This document shows positions 17,342-26,684 of a DNA stretch of 64,000 nucleotides, one piece after another. Position 1 is the stretch's first letter, and every line of letters begins with the position of its first letter. The translations under genes and the position numbers were made by a program. The notes beneath the pieces are model-generated. The model was not told the origin of the DNA and did not search any database. It saw nothing but the letters and a program-made list of their open reading frames with translations. The DNA comes from an uncultured Roseateles sp. Lineage in GTDB: Bacteria; Pseudomonadota; Gammaproteobacteria; Burkholderiales; Burkholderiaceae_C. Location of the stretch: contig NZ_CAMFJS010000018.1 in NCBI RefSeq assembly GCF_945956965.1, forward strand, positions 1-64,000, in the 5' to 3' direction.

Positions 17342-19219
17342 TCAGCCCAGCAATAGGTTGCTGAGCCGGAAGGTGATGAAGGCCGCGGCATAGGCCAGAC
17401 CGAAGAGATAAGCCGCCATCACCAGCGGCCATTTCAGGCTGCCGGTCTCGCGCCGCGTGGCGGCCAGCGTCGCCATGCACTGCGGGGCAAACACAAACCA
17501 GGCCAGTAGGGACAAGGCCGTGGGCAAAGACCAGCTCTTGCCGATCAGCGGTGCCAGGGCTTGTGCCGCATCGCTGCCGCTGGCCGACAGGGCGTAGACC
17601 GTGCCTAGCGCGCTGATCACCACCTCGCGGGCGGCAAGACCTGGCACCAGGGCCAGGCTGATCTGCCAGTTGAAGCCCAGGGGCTCGAACAGCACGGCCA
17701 AGCCGCGGCCCAGATAGCCGGCGAAGCTGTACTCGATGGCACTACCGGTGGCGCCGGGTGGTGGCGCGGGGAAGCTGGCCAGGGCCCAGAGAATGATGGT
17801 CAGGCTTAGGATGATGCCGCCCACTCGTTTGATGAAGATTTGCGCGCGCTGCCGCAGGCCGATCAGCACATTGCGCGGGCTGGGCCAGTGATAGCTGGGC
17901 AGCTCCATCATCAAAGGCCGCACCTGGGCGCGGCTGGTGAATTGCTTGAGCACCCAGGCCACTGCCATGGCGCCGACGATGCCCGCCAGGTAGAGGCCGA
18001 ACAGCACCAGGCCCTGCAATTCCAGCCCGCCCCAGATCTGCTCTTGCGGAATGAAGGCACCGATCAGCAAGGCATAAACCGGCAGCCGGGCCGAGCAGGT
18101 CATCAGCGGCGCAATCATGATGGTGACCAGGCGGTCGCGCGGATTGGCGATGCTGCGCGTGGCCATGATGCCGGGAATGGCGCAGGCAAAGCTCGACAAC
18201 AGCGGAATGAAACTGCGGCCCGACAGGCCAACGCTGCCCATCAAACGGTCCAGCAAAAAGGCGGCGCGCGGCAGATAGCCCGATTCTTCGAGCACCAGAA
18301 TGAAGAAGAACAGGATCAGGATCTGCGGCAAAAAGGCCAGCACACTGCCTGCGCCTGCCAGCACGCCGTCCACCAGCAGGCTTTGCAAATAGCCGGCCGG
18401 CATGGCTTGCGTCAGCTGCGCTCCGAGCCAGGCGATGCTGCCTTCGATCCAATCCTTGGGCGCCTCGGCCCAGGAGAACACTGCCTGGAACAGCAGGAAG
18501 AGCACGGCGCCCAGAATCAGCAGGCCCGCCACCGGGTGCAGCAAGACCCGGTCGGCCTTGTCGCTGAGCAGGTCGGGCAGTTGCACGTCCAGGCCCAGGT
18601 CCTGCAGGATTTGGCGCACCACCGCATGGTCGGCTTCGGCGCTGAGCTCGGCTTGGGCGCCGGGCGGCGGGCCTTGCCAGACCTGGGTTTGATCGAGCAG
18701 GGCCTTGAGTTCCTCAATGCCTTCGCCATGGGTGGCCACGGTACTGATCACCGGCACGCCCAGGGCTTGGGACAAAGCCTTGGCATCGATGTGCAAGCCG
18801 CGCTTGGCGGCCAGATCGCTCATATTCAGCACTGCCACGCAGGGCAGGCCCAGGCGCTTGACGGCCAGCAGCAGGCGCAGATTGCGGCGCAGATTGGTCG
18901 CGTCGAGCACGCAGATGACCAGGTCGGGGCGCTTTTCACCTTGGGCTCGGCCGCTCAGCACATCGCAGGTGACGCGTTCATCGGGCGAGCGTGCATGCAA
19001 GCTGTAGGTGCCCGGCAGGTCCAGCAGGCGCAGGCTGCGGCCGGCGGCGCTGAGCAGGCGGCCTTCCTTGCGCTCCACCGTCACGCCGGCGTAGTTGGCC
19101 ACTTTTTGGTGGCTGCCGGTCAGGCGGTTGAAGAGGGCGGTTTTGCCGCAATTCGGATTGCCCACCAGAGCCAGCAAGGGGCCGCCGCGATGGACGTGGA
19201 TGACGGATTCAAGGGACAT
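17342..19219 (-). CDS. feoB: Ferrous iron transport protein B
   Basis: FeoB is the inner-membrane Fe(II) transporter with a fused G domain. At 625 residues it is a short form (E. coli FeoB is 773). G1 is GNPNCGKT at 20-27, the switch/G2 Thr is in YAGVTVERKEG, G3 is DLPG near 67-70 and G4 NMSD near 127-130. The membrane part has both gate motifs, SFACAIPGIMATR and a later CMATLAATRRETGS. The start MSLESVIHV overlaps feoA by 11 bases; an upstream in-frame start would run through feoA and is rejected. No feoC is seen. Confidence 0.96.
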   Translation of the reverse strand: MSLESVIHVHRGGPLLALVGNPNCGKTALFNRLTGSHQKVANYAGVTVERKEGRLLSAAGRSLRLLDLPGTYSLHARSPDERVTCDVLSGRAQGEKRPDLVICVLDATNLRRNLRLLLAVKRLGLPCVAVLNMSDLAAKRGLHIDAKALSQALGVPVISTVATHGEGIEELKALLDQTQVWQGPPPGAQAELSAEADHAVVRQILQDLGLDVQLPDLLSDKADRVLLHPVAGLLILGAVLFLLFQAVFSWAEAPKDWIEGSIAWLGAQLTQAMPAGYLQSLLVDGVLAGAGSVLAFLPQILILFFFILVLEESGYLPRAAFLLDRLMGSVGLSGRSFIPLLSSFACAIPGIMATRSIANPRDRLVTIMIAPLMTCSARLPVYALLIGAFIPQEQIWGGLELQGLVLFGLYLAGIVGAMAVAWVLKQFTSRAQVRPLMMELPSYHWPSPRNVLIGLRQRAQIFIKRVGGIILSLTIILWALASFPAPPPGATGSAIEYSFAGYLGRGLAVLFEPLGFNWQISLALVPGLAAREVVISALGTVYALSASGSDAAQALAPLIGKSWSLPTALSLLAWFVFAPQCMATLAATRRETGSLKWPLVMAAYLFGLAYAAAFITFRLSNLLLG

Positions 19220-19496
19220 GGGTGGCGACTTTGGCGGAATTCGTGGGGCGGCTGACCAGCACGCATTCGGCTTCGGCGCGGCGCAGGGCAAAGGTGGAAG
19301 TGCCGATGCGCACCACCAGCGGGTCGGCGCCGGGCAGGCCGCGTGCCATCACCCGGACCGCCTCACCCGGCAGAAAGCCGATTTCTTCCAACCATTGCGC
19401 CCACTCGGGGGCGTGGGTGGGTGCGCTGACATGCTGAACCAGCAAAGGCTCACCAATGGAAGCCAGCGCAAGGTTGGCAGGCGGTGCTTGAGTCAT
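19209..19496 (-). CDS. feoA: Ferrous iron transport protein A
   Basis: A 95-residue SH3-like FeoA protein, with the family's EEIGFLPGEAVRVMARGLPGAD core followed by VRIGTSTFALRRAEAECV. FeoA is a cytoplasmic partner that supports FeoB. It has about 10-15 more N-terminal residues than E. coli FeoA. It is the first gene of feoAB and has a Fur-box-like site about 65 bases upstream. Confidence 0.92.
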   Translation of the reverse strand: MTQAPPANLALASIGEPLLVQHVSAPTHAPEWAQWLEEIGFLPGEAVRVMARGLPGADPLVVRIGTSTFALRRAEAECVLVSRPTNSAKVATHVP

Positions 19497-19876
19497 GGGA
19501 CATCCTGGCTGTGCGGTGCCGACGCAACAGCGTGAGTGCTGCGAAAATACATCGAATCGCGAATGATTCTTATTGTAGGCGGTTGCGAGCGGCTGGCGTT
19601 TTGATCCTGCTCAAGCCCTAAGGCCTGATGGCAAGGGCCTGGCACGGGCTTCGCTGCTCAAATCACGGCCAATTTGGCGCCCCAAAACGGCTGCCATGCA
19701 ATCCGCGACAAGCCTTTGTTGATGCGGGCGCAAACGTTTTAGTGTTTCTACTCCGCTGTCGATACACTGGCGCTTCTTACAATGTGCCGCGCGTGAAAGT
19801 GAGGCGGGTGTTTTTGCCTGCCTGACAACCACGCTTCTTGCCCTTTACTTCATCTCAGCCAGCTCTTGCCACCGCC
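19497..19876. other. Divergent intergenic region between feoA and the nucleoside operon
   Basis: About 380 bases with no gene I can support. It holds the Fur-box-like site near the feoA side. On the other side is a TGGCACG element with TCGCT four bases later (19640-19655), a weak sigma-54-like match. No convincing sigma-70 promoter for the transporter operon was found by eye. Confidence 0.5.
19561..19575. promoter_or_regulatory. Fur-box-like operator upstream of feoAB
   Basis: The AT-rich element GAATGATTCTTATTG (AATAAGAATCATTC on the other strand) matches most positions of the Fur inverted-repeat consensus (AATGAT/ATCATT halves). It stands out in a GC-rich background just before feoA, where iron repression is expected. 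Confidence 0.62.
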
Positions 19877-20872
19877 ATGATTGCACCCCATCCGCTTTTT
19901 CGCGCCGCTGTGACTCTCACGCTGATGGCTGCGGCCGGCCTCTGCCAGGCCCAAGCCCAGACCCAACCCGCCGTCATCTTTGATATGGGCGGCAAGTTCG
20001 ACAAGAGTTTCAACGAGTCGGCCTACCGGGGCATCGAGCGTTGGAAGAAGGAAACCGGCAAGACATACCTCGAATTCGAGATCAGCAACGACACCCAGCG
20101 TGCCCAGGCCATCCGCCGCATGGCCGAGCGCGGCGCCAGCCCCATCATCAGCGTGGGCTTTGCCCAGGCCTCGGCCCTGGAGCAGGTGGCCAAGGATTTC
20201 CCCAAGACCCAGTTCGCCATCATCGATGCGCGGGTCAATCGCCCCAATGTGCAGTCCCTGCTCTTCAAGGAGCATGAAGGCAGCTATCTGGTTGGCGCCA
20301 TGGCCGTGCTGGCCAGCAAGACCGGCAAGGTCGGCTTTGTTGGCGGCATGGACATCCCCCTGATCCGCAAATTCCAGTGCGGCTACGAGCAGGGCGCCAA
20401 AGCCACCAACCCCAAGGCCGAGGTGTTCTCCAATATGACCGGCACCACCTCCACCGCCTGGAATGACCCCACGCGGGGTGGTGAATTGGCCAAGGCCCAA
20501 TTCGCCAAGGGTTCGGACGTGGTGTTCGCCGCGGCTGGCGGCACCGGCACCGGTGTCTACCAGGCCGCCAAGGACGCCGGCAAGCTGGCCATCGGCGTGG
20601 ACAGCAATCAGAACCATCTGCAGCCCGGCACCATGCTGACTTCCATGGTCAAGCGGGTGGATGTGGCGGTTTACAACGTGCTTAAGGGCTGGCAGCCCGG
20701 CGTCAGCGATCTGGGCCTGAAGGAAGGCGGCGTGGACTACGCGCTGGACGAGCACAACGCCAAGCTGATCACGCCCGCGCTGAAGACCCGTGTGGAAGCC
20801 ATCAAGGCCGACATCATTGCCGGCAAGATCCAGGTCGTTGACTTCATGGCCACCGGCGGCTGCAAATACTGA
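19877..20872 (+). CDS. BMP family ABC transporter substrate-binding protein (nucleosides)
   Basis: The 331-residue periplasmic protein has a signal peptide (MIAPHPLFRAAVTLTLMAAA, ending near QAQA). The mature part shows the BMP/PnrA hallmarks VIFDMGGKFDKSFNESAYRG, FKEHEGSYLVGAMA, GFVGGMDIPLIRKFQCGYEQG and AIGVDSNQNHLQPG. BMP proteins bind purine or other nucleosides. I preferred the ATG over a TTG 13 codons upstream because it starts directly at the signal peptide. It leads an operon whose later genes break nucleosides down. Confidence 0.9.
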   Translation: MIAPHPLFRAAVTLTLMAAAGLCQAQAQTQPAVIFDMGGKFDKSFNESAYRGIERWKKETGKTYLEFEISNDTQRAQAIRRMAERGASPIISVGFAQASALEQVAKDFPKTQFAIIDARVNRPNVQSLLFKEHEGSYLVGAMAVLASKTGKVGFVGGMDIPLIRKFQCGYEQGAKATNPKAEVFSNMTGTTSTAWNDPTRGGELAKAQFAKGSDVVFAAAGGTGTGVYQAAKDAGKLAIGVDSNQNHLQPGTMLTSMVKRVDVAVYNVLKGWQPGVSDLGLKEGGVDYALDEHNAKLITPALKTRVEAIKADIIAGKIQVVDFMATGGCKY

Positions 20873-22467
20873 TGACTTCCTTGGAGCGGGGCGTGGCCCC
20901 TGGGGCTGCGATGCCCGCCGTGCCTGCACAGGCTGCCGTGCGTTTGCATCAAATCAGCAAACGCTTTGGCGCGGTGCAGGCCAATCGAGCCGTCAGCTTG
21001 GACATTGCCCCGGCCAGCGTGCATGGTTTGGTGGGCGAGAACGGCGCCGGCAAAAGCACTTTGATGGCGATTCTGTACGGCTACTACCAGGCCGACTCGG
21101 GTCATATCGAGGTCAACGGTCAGGCGGTGCAGATCGCCAACTCGCATCAGGCGATCGAGTTGGGCTTAGGCATGGTGCATCAGCATTTCATGCTGGTGGA
21201 CACGCTGACTTGCCTGGACAACATCATGCTGGGCGCCGAGCCCGGCTTCTTCCTGCAGCGCGGTAAGCGCAGCGTGCGCCAGCGCCTGGAAGCCCTGATG
21301 GCCGAGACCGGCCTGCATGTGCATCTGGACGCCCTGGTGGGCGACTTGCCGGTGGGCGAGTTGCAGCGCCTGGAGATCCTGAAAGCCCTGTACCGTGGCG
21401 CCAAGGTTTTGATCCTGGACGAGCCCACCGCGGTGCTGACCCCGCAAGAAACGACGCAGCTGTTTGAGACGCTGCGCCGGCTGCGGGACAAGAGCGGCAC
21501 CACCATCATCTTGATCACCCACAAGCTCAAGGAAGTGATGGCCTTGTGCGACACGGTCACCGTGATGCGTGCCGGCCAGGTGATTCAGACCCGCGCCATT
21601 GCCGACACCTCCGAGGCCGATCTGGCCGAGGCCATGGTCGGGCGCAAGGTCAATCTGGGCCGGGTGGCCGGCCTCAAGCCCAGTGGCGAGGCCCTGCGCT
21701 TGCAGGCCCAAGGCTTGAGCGTGCGTGCCGCCAACGGCGTGCATGCGCTCAGCGAGGTCAGCCTCAGCCTGCATGCGGGTGAAATCGTTGGCGTGGCCGG
21801 CGTGTCGGGCAATGGCCAGAGTGAGTTGCTGGAAGTGCTGTCCGGCATGCTGGCGCCGCAAGCCGGCCGCATCCAAGTGGGCGAGCGTGCCTTTGACGCT
21901 GCGACTGGCGAGTGGCTCACCCCTGGCCTGGCGCGCGAACTCAAGCTGGCCCATGTGCCGGAAGACCGCCTGGCCTGCGCCATGGTGCTGAACTTCCCGG
22001 CCTGGGAAACGGCGGCACTGGGTTATCAGCATCGCCCCGAGTATCAGCAAGGCTTGGGCTTGAACCACGGCGCCATGCGCGCCGCCACGCAAGCCATGCA
22101 GGAGCGCTTTGATGTGCGGCCGCGCGATGTGAACCTGGGTTCCTCCAAGTTCTCCGGCGGCAATCAGCAAAAGCTGGTGCTGGCGCGCGAGATCGGCCAG
22201 GCGCCCACGGTCTTGCTGGTGGGTCAGCCCACTCGCGGGGTTGATATCGGCGCCATCGAGTTCATCCACAAGCAGCTGCGTGCTCTGCGTGACGCGGGCT
22301 GCGCGGTGCTGCTGGTCAGCAGCGAGTTGGACGAAATCCTGGCCCTGGCGGATCGGGTGCTGGTGATGAACAGTGGTCGCATCACCGGTGAGTTGGCGAT
22401 TGAAGACTGTGATGAAAAACGATTGGGCTTGCTGATGGCGGCACAACACCAGGAGGTGGCCGCGTGA
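20872..22467 (+). CDS. Nucleoside ABC transporter ATP-binding protein (tandem ATPase)
   Basis: A 531-residue protein with two fused ABC domains, as in RbsA-like and nucleoside importers. Domain 1: Walker A GENGAGKST near 55, signature LPVGELQRLEILKAL and Walker B LILDEPTAV. Domain 2: the degenerate Walker A-like GVSGNGQSE near 307, FSGGNQQKLVLARE and LLVGQPTRGVDI. Its ATG overlaps the stop of the binding-protein gene by one base (TGATG), and the next gene starts inside its stop, so the transporter is translated as a block. Confidence 0.94.
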   Translation: MTSLERGVAPGAAMPAVPAQAAVRLHQISKRFGAVQANRAVSLDIAPASVHGLVGENGAGKSTLMAILYGYYQADSGHIEVNGQAVQIANSHQAIELGLGMVHQHFMLVDTLTCLDNIMLGAEPGFFLQRGKRSVRQRLEALMAETGLHVHLDALVGDLPVGELQRLEILKALYRGAKVLILDEPTAVLTPQETTQLFETLRRLRDKSGTTIILITHKLKEVMALCDTVTVMRAGQVIQTRAIADTSEADLAEAMVGRKVNLGRVAGLKPSGEALRLQAQGLSVRAANGVHALSEVSLSLHAGEIVGVAGVSGNGQSELLEVLSGMLAPQAGRIQVGERAFDAATGEWLTPGLARELKLAHVPEDRLACAMVLNFPAWETAALGYQHRPEYQQGLGLNHGAMRAATQAMQERFDVRPRDVNLGSSKFSGGNQQKLVLAREIGQAPTVLLVGQPTRGVDIGAIEFIHKQLRALRDAGCAVLLVSSELDEILALADRVLVMNSGRITGELAIEDCDEKRLGLLMAAQHQEVAA

Positions 22468-23588
22468 GCCAGTCCCTCAAACCTTTGCCGCGCTGGATCG
22501 ATGTCGGTCTGCTGCCGCTGTGGAATTTGGCCGTGGCCTTGGGCGTTGCCGGCCTGGTGCTGCTGCTGATCGGCCAAAGCCCTGCGCAAGCGCTCGGTGT
22601 CTTGCTCAACGGTGCCTTGGGCAGTGCTCGCGGCATTGGCTACACCCTGTACTACACCACCACCTTCATCTTCACCGGACTGGCCGTGGCGGTGGCTTTT
22701 CACGCCGGCTTGTTCAATATCGGCGGTGAGGGCCAAGCGACTTTTGGTGGCCTGGGGTTGGCGCTGCTGGCCTTGCTGCTGGGGCCGCATTTGCCGGCGC
22801 TGGTGCTGCTGCCACTGCTGGTGCTGGCGGCCGCGCTGTTCGGCATGGCTTGGGCGGCGGTGCCGGGCTATTTGCAGGCCTGGCGCGGCAGCCACATCGT
22901 CATCACCACCATCATGTTCAACTTTCTGGCCAGCAGCCTGAATGTCTATTTGCTGGTCAACTGGCTGCGGCCCAGCGACAGCATGGCGGTGGAAAGCCAG
23001 GCTTTTGCCGACAGCGCGCGCATGCCCAGCTTGCACAGCTTGGCGGAAATGGTGGGTTGGGAGCTGCCGTCCTCGCCACTGAATCTGAGCCTGCTGCTGG
23101 CGCTGCTGGCCTGCGTGTTCGTGCAATGGTTTTTGTGGAAGAGCGGCCCGGGCTACGCCTTGCGCGCGGTCGGCTCCTCGCCGCGCGCCGCGCATTACGC
23201 CGGCATTGCGCCTAAGCGCCAAGTCTTGTTGGCCATGGGCTTGTCGGGCGCTTTGGCGGGCCTGGTGGCGGTGAATGAAATCTCCGGCGTGCAGGGCAAG
23301 CTGACGCTGGACTTTGTGGCCGGCGCCGGCTTCACCGGCATCGCGGTGGCGCTGATGGGGCGTAACCACCCGGTGGGCATCGTGCTGGCCTCTTTGCTGT
23401 TTGGCATGCTTTATCAAGGCGGGGTGGAGTTGAGCTTCGAGATTCCCGGTTTCAGCCGCGATATGGTGGTGACGGCCCAAGGCCTGATCGTGCTGTTCGC
23501 CGGCGCCATGGCCACCGTGAGCGTGCCGCTGTTTGGCCGCGTGTTGGCCGCATTCGAGAAGAAAGAGAAGGAGCCGGCTCATGGATGA
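22464..23588 (+). CDS. Nucleoside ABC transporter permease 1
   Basis: A 374-residue polytopic membrane protein of the BPD_transp_2 family. It starts at GTG overlapping the ATPase stop, with an AGGAGGTGG ribosome binding site. About ten hydrophobic segments are visible. Family features include FHAGLFNIGGEGQATFGGLG, and FVAGAGFTGIAVALMGRNHP in the second half. It should pair with the next permease to form the membrane channel. Confidence 0.93.
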   Translation: MSQSLKPLPRWIDVGLLPLWNLAVALGVAGLVLLLIGQSPAQALGVLLNGALGSARGIGYTLYYTTTFIFTGLAVAVAFHAGLFNIGGEGQATFGGLGLALLALLLGPHLPALVLLPLLVLAAALFGMAWAAVPGYLQAWRGSHIVITTIMFNFLASSLNVYLLVNWLRPSDSMAVESQAFADSARMPSLHSLAEMVGWELPSSPLNLSLLLALLACVFVQWFLWKSGPGYALRAVGSSPRAAHYAGIAPKRQVLLAMGLSGALAGLVAVNEISGVQGKLTLDFVAGAGFTGIAVALMGRNHPVGIVLASLLFGMLYQGGVELSFEIPGFSRDMVVTAQGLIVLFAGAMATVSVPLFGRVLAAFEKKEKEPAHG

Positions 23589-24561
23589 GTTGATGCTGGG
23601 CTCGCTGCTGGCCTCGACCTTGCGGCTGTCGGTACCGCTGCTGTTGTGCGCCTTGGCCGGTTTGATCTGTGAGCGCTCCGGCGTGGTGGACATCGGCCTG
23701 GAAGGCAAGATGTTGTTCGCCGCCTTTGCCGCCGCGGCCGTGGGCACGGTGACGCATTCGACGGGGCTGGCGCTGCTGGCCGCCATCGCCGTGGCCAGCG
23801 TCATGTCCATGATTCATGGCTTTGCCTGTGTCAGCCATAGGGGCGACCAAGTGGTGTCGGGCGTGGCGCTGAATATGGTGGCGGCGGGCTTGACGGCAGT
23901 GCTGGGCATTGCCTGGTTCGCCCAAGGCGGCCAGACCCCGCCCATCGACCCCAGCGTGCGCTTGACCGGCTTGGTGCCGGCCTGGAGCGAGCCCAGCGGT
24001 GCGCAAGCCGACTTGGGCAACTGGTTGGGCGCTATCGTCGGCCACGGCTTGCTGAGCCATAACGTGCTGGTCTATCTGGCTTTTGCCCTGGTTGCTGGCG
24101 TGTGGTTCTTCATGGAACGCACCCGGCCGGGCCTGCGCTTGCGTGCGGTGGGTGAGAACCCCGCCATGGTTGATGCGGCCGGGGTGTCCGTGGCCAAACT
24201 GCGTTATGCCGCGCTGCTGATCAACGGCGTTCTGTGCGGCCTGGCAGGCAGCTATCTGACGCTGGCGCAGAATGCTTCCTTCTCGCCCAATATGACGGCC
24301 GGGCGCGGTTTCATCGCCCTGGCGGCGCTGATTTTCGGCAAATGGAAGCCGGTGCCTACGCTCTTCGCCTGCCTGCTGTTCGGCTTTCTGGACGCCTTGG
24401 CGATCCGCATGCAGGGCGTGGCCATTCCCGGCGTGGGTGAGGTGCCGGTGCAGCTGATTCAAGCGCTGCCGTATTTGTTGACCGTCATTTTGCTGGCCGG
24501 CTTCATTGGCCAGGCCCTGGCGCCCAAGGCCCTGGGCACACCGTATGTGAAGGAGCGTTGA
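23581..24561 (+). CDS. Nucleoside ABC transporter permease 2
   Basis: A 326-residue second permease, with the start MDELMLGSLLAS overlapping the first permease gene by eight bases; an earlier in-frame start would lie inside permease 1. Motifs include ERSGVVDIGLEGKML near residue 34, RAVGENPAMVDAAGVSV and TAGRGFIALAALIFGKW. About eight to nine membrane segments are seen. Confidence 0.93.
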   Translation: MDELMLGSLLASTLRLSVPLLLCALAGLICERSGVVDIGLEGKMLFAAFAAAAVGTVTHSTGLALLAAIAVASVMSMIHGFACVSHRGDQVVSGVALNMVAAGLTAVLGIAWFAQGGQTPPIDPSVRLTGLVPAWSEPSGAQADLGNWLGAIVGHGLLSHNVLVYLAFALVAGVWFFMERTRPGLRLRAVGENPAMVDAAGVSVAKLRYAALLINGVLCGLAGSYLTLAQNASFSPNMTAGRGFIALAALIFGKWKPVPTLFACLLFGFLDALAIRMQGVAIPGVGEVPVQLIQALPYLLTVILLAGFIGQALAPKALGTPYVKER

Positions 24562-24563
24562 GC

Positions 24564-24980
24564 ATGGTTGAACTCACGCCCGAATTGAAAGAGCGCCTGT
24601 TGGCTGCCTCCCTGGCCGCACGCGCGCATTCGCATTCGCCTTATTCGCGCTACCAGGTGGGGGCGGCGATTCTGGACGAGCAAGGCCGCATCCATGTGGG
24701 CGCGAATATTGAAAACGCCGCCTACCCGCAGGGCTGGTGCGCCGAAGCCACGGCACTCGGCGCGATGGTGATGGCGGGTGGCCGCGAAGCCAAGGCGGTC
24801 TTGGTCAGTGGCCCCGGGCCAAACGTGATCACACCCTGCGGTGGCTGCCGGCAAAAGCTGCGCGAGTTCGCGGCAGCAGAACTGCTCATCCTCGCGGCCG
24901 ACCCCGGCGGCATCCGCCAGCAATGGACTCTGGACGAACTGCTGCCGCACAGCTTCGGCCCCGACCATCTCAAATTTTGA
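24564..24980 (+). CDS. cdd: Cytidine deaminase
   Basis: The 138-residue enzyme deaminates cytidine and deoxycytidine to (deoxy)uridine. The zinc and catalytic residues are in GWCAEATAL (Cys-Ala-Glu, near residue 56) and PCGGCRQKL (Pro-Cys-x-x-Cys, near 91). The N-terminal AHSPYSRYQVGAAIL-like stretch is typical of the short tetrameric class. I chose the ATG two codons inside a possible TTG start; AAGGAGCG lies just upstream. It is two bases after the permease stop. Confidence 0.93.
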   Translation: MVELTPELKERLLAASLAARAHSHSPYSRYQVGAAILDEQGRIHVGANIENAAYPQGWCAEATALGAMVMAGGREAKAVLVSGPGPNVITPCGGCRQKLREFAAAELLILAADPGGIRQQWTLDELLPHSFGPDHLKF

Positions 24981-24995
24981 AAGCAGTAGACCATC

Positions 24996-25838
24996 ATGAT
25001 TGATAACAAAACACTGGACCTCCAGATCGCCGACTCCGTCGCCAAGCTCAACAGCCTGTTCGGCGCAGCCCCGGCCGTGGCCGTGGTGCTGGGCTCGGGC
25101 TGGTCGGGGGCCGTGAGCCTGGTGGAAGACGCCAAGCATTTGAGCTATGCCGAGCTGGCCGCCTTCCCGCAGCCCAAGGTGGAAGGCCATGTCAACGAAA
25201 TCGTGGTTGGCCGCATCGGCGCACAACGTGTGGTGATGCTGCGCGGCCGCGCCCACACTTATGAGAGCGGCAACTGCACCGGCATGGCCGGCGCGCTGCG
25301 CACGCTCAAGCGCTGGGGCGTCAAGGCGGTCTTGCAGACCAATGCCTCGGGCTCGCTGCGCAGCGATCTGCCGCCCGACAGCCTGATGCTGATCACCGAC
25401 CACATCAACGCCCCGCAGCGCTCCCCCTTGGTGGGCGAGCCCGGCAGCGAGCGCTTTGTCGACATGAGCACCGCCTACGACGCCGAGCTGCGCGCCAATG
25501 CCCTGGCCGTGGCCAAGGCACAAGGCCAGGCCTTGGGTGAGGGCGTTTACATCTGGGCCCTGGGCCCACAGTTTGAAACCCCGGCCGAGATCCGCATGTT
25601 TGCCGCCTGGGGCGCTTCGGCCGTTGGCATGAGCACCGTGCCCGAGACCATTCTGGCCCGCCATTGCGGCCTGCGTGTGATGGGCCTGGCCTTGATGACG
25701 AATATGGCCGCCGGCCTGTCCGACGAGGCGCTGACGCATGCGCTGACCCTGCAGCAAGCGCAGTCTTCCGCCGAAGTGGCCGCCAAGTATCTGGCCGCCG
25801 TGGTGGCCAGCTTGGCCGAACTGCCCTCGATGCAATGA
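24996..25838 (+). CDS. Purine nucleoside phosphorylase (PNP/MTAP family)
   Basis: A 280-residue trimeric-type phosphorylase that converts purine (deoxy)nucleosides and phosphate to base and (deoxy)ribose-1-phosphate. Visible motifs are the phosphate loop LGSGWSGAV near residue 31, GRAHTYESG, the base-site QTNASGSLR, QFETPAEIRM, VGMSTVPE and MTNMAAGLS. This is the PNP/MTAP superfamily, unlike the hexameric E. coli DeoD. It sits between cdd and deoC and overlaps deoC by four bases. Confidence 0.92.
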   Translation: MIDNKTLDLQIADSVAKLNSLFGAAPAVAVVLGSGWSGAVSLVEDAKHLSYAELAAFPQPKVEGHVNEIVVGRIGAQRVVMLRGRAHTYESGNCTGMAGALRTLKRWGVKAVLQTNASGSLRSDLPPDSLMLITDHINAPQRSPLVGEPGSERFVDMSTAYDAELRANALAVAKAQGQALGEGVYIWALGPQFETPAEIRMFAAWGASAVGMSTVPETILARHCGLRVMGLALMTNMAAGLSDEALTHALTLQQAQSSAEVAAKYLAAVVASLAELPSMQ

Positions 25839-26587
25839 GCACGTTCGCGGCTGCTGATGCCGCCCGCCTGGCTCTGCAATGCCTGGACCTGACCAGCCTG
25901 AACGAGGCCGATAGCGCCGCCGACATCGCGGCCTTGTGCCAACGCGCCCAAACGCCTTTCGGCCCCGTGGCTGCCGTGTGCGTGTGGCCGCGCTTTGTCG
26001 CCCAGGCCCGCGCGGCCTTGCCTGCGGCGATAAAGGTGGCGGCGGTGGCCAACTTCCCCGCCGGTGACTTGAACCTTCCCCTGGCCTTGGCTGATGTGGC
26101 CGCCATTCGCGCGGCTGGTGGCGATGAGGTGGATGTGGTCTTGCCTTATCGCCAACTGGATCAGGCGCCTGAGTTTCTGGCAGCCGTGCGCGCGGCCTGC
26201 GGTCCGCTGACCTTGAAGGTCATCATCGAAAGCGGAGAGTTGCAAACGCCCGAGCTGATCGCACGCGCGACCCAGCTGGCGATTGCCGCCGGCGCTGACT
26301 TCGTCAAGACCAGCACCGGCAAGACGCCGGTGTCGGCCACGCCGCAGGCCGCCCAGGTGATGTTGGCTGAGATTGCGGCCCATCCCGGTGTGGGCTTCAA
26401 GGCCTCCGGCGGCATTCGCACGGTGGCGGAGGCGCAAGGCTATCTCGCGCTGGCGCAGGCCGCCCTGGGCGAGCAGGCGCTGAACGCCCGGCGCTTGCGC
26501 TTCGGTGCCAGCGGCTTGCTGAACGACATCCTGGCGGTCCTGGGCGGCCAAGGCGCTGCAGCAGCAGGTGCACCGGCTGGCTACTGA
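25835..26587 (+). CDS. deoC: Deoxyribose-phosphate aldolase
   Basis: DeoC splits 2-deoxyribose-5-phosphate to glyceraldehyde-3-phosphate and acetaldehyde. The 250-residue protein has [14 protein letters not shown] at the start, [10 protein letters not shown], the proton-relay Asp in DEVDVVLPY, the Schiff-base Lys in DFVKTSTGK near residue 160, and FKASGGIRT with the second Lys. ATGA overlap with the phosphorylase gene fixes the start. I see no deoB phosphopentomutase in the window to convert the 1-phosphate to the 5-phosphate. Confidence 0.95.
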   Translation: MSTFAAADAARLALQCLDLTSLNEADSAADIAALCQRAQTPFGPVAAVCVWPRFVAQARAALPAAIKVAAVANFPAGDLNLPLALADVAAIRAAGGDEVDVVLPYRQLDQAPEFLAAVRAACGPLTLKVIIESGELQTPELIARATQLAIAAGADFVKTSTGKTPVSATPQAAQVMLAEIAAHPGVGFKASGGIRTVAEAQGYLALAQAALGEQALNARRLRFGASGLLNDILAVLGGQGAAAAGAPAGY

Positions 26588-26610
26588 GGCCCTAAACTTC
26601 AGCCCCATTC

Positions 26611-26659
26611 CTTCGCGTTCCTTCGCATCTCTTCGCATCTCTTCGCATCTAGCGCGAAG
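26611..26659. repeat. Tandem 10-bp repeat inside a hairpin
   Basis: Three perfect copies of CTTCGCATCT occupy 26621-26650, preceded by one degenerate copy. The array is enclosed by a 7-bp inverted repeat (CTTCGCG at 26611, CGCGAAG at 26653). It lies between deoC and trmB. Confidence 0.85.
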
Positions 26660-26684
26660 CCCGCCTCATTTTTCGAGCAGTAGC

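Noticed and set aside
19640-19655. Sigma-54 promoter for the nucleoside operon
   Set aside because: TGGCACG is good, but the -12 element TCGCT deviates from TTGCA and no enhancer-binding protein gene is nearby; kept only as a remark.
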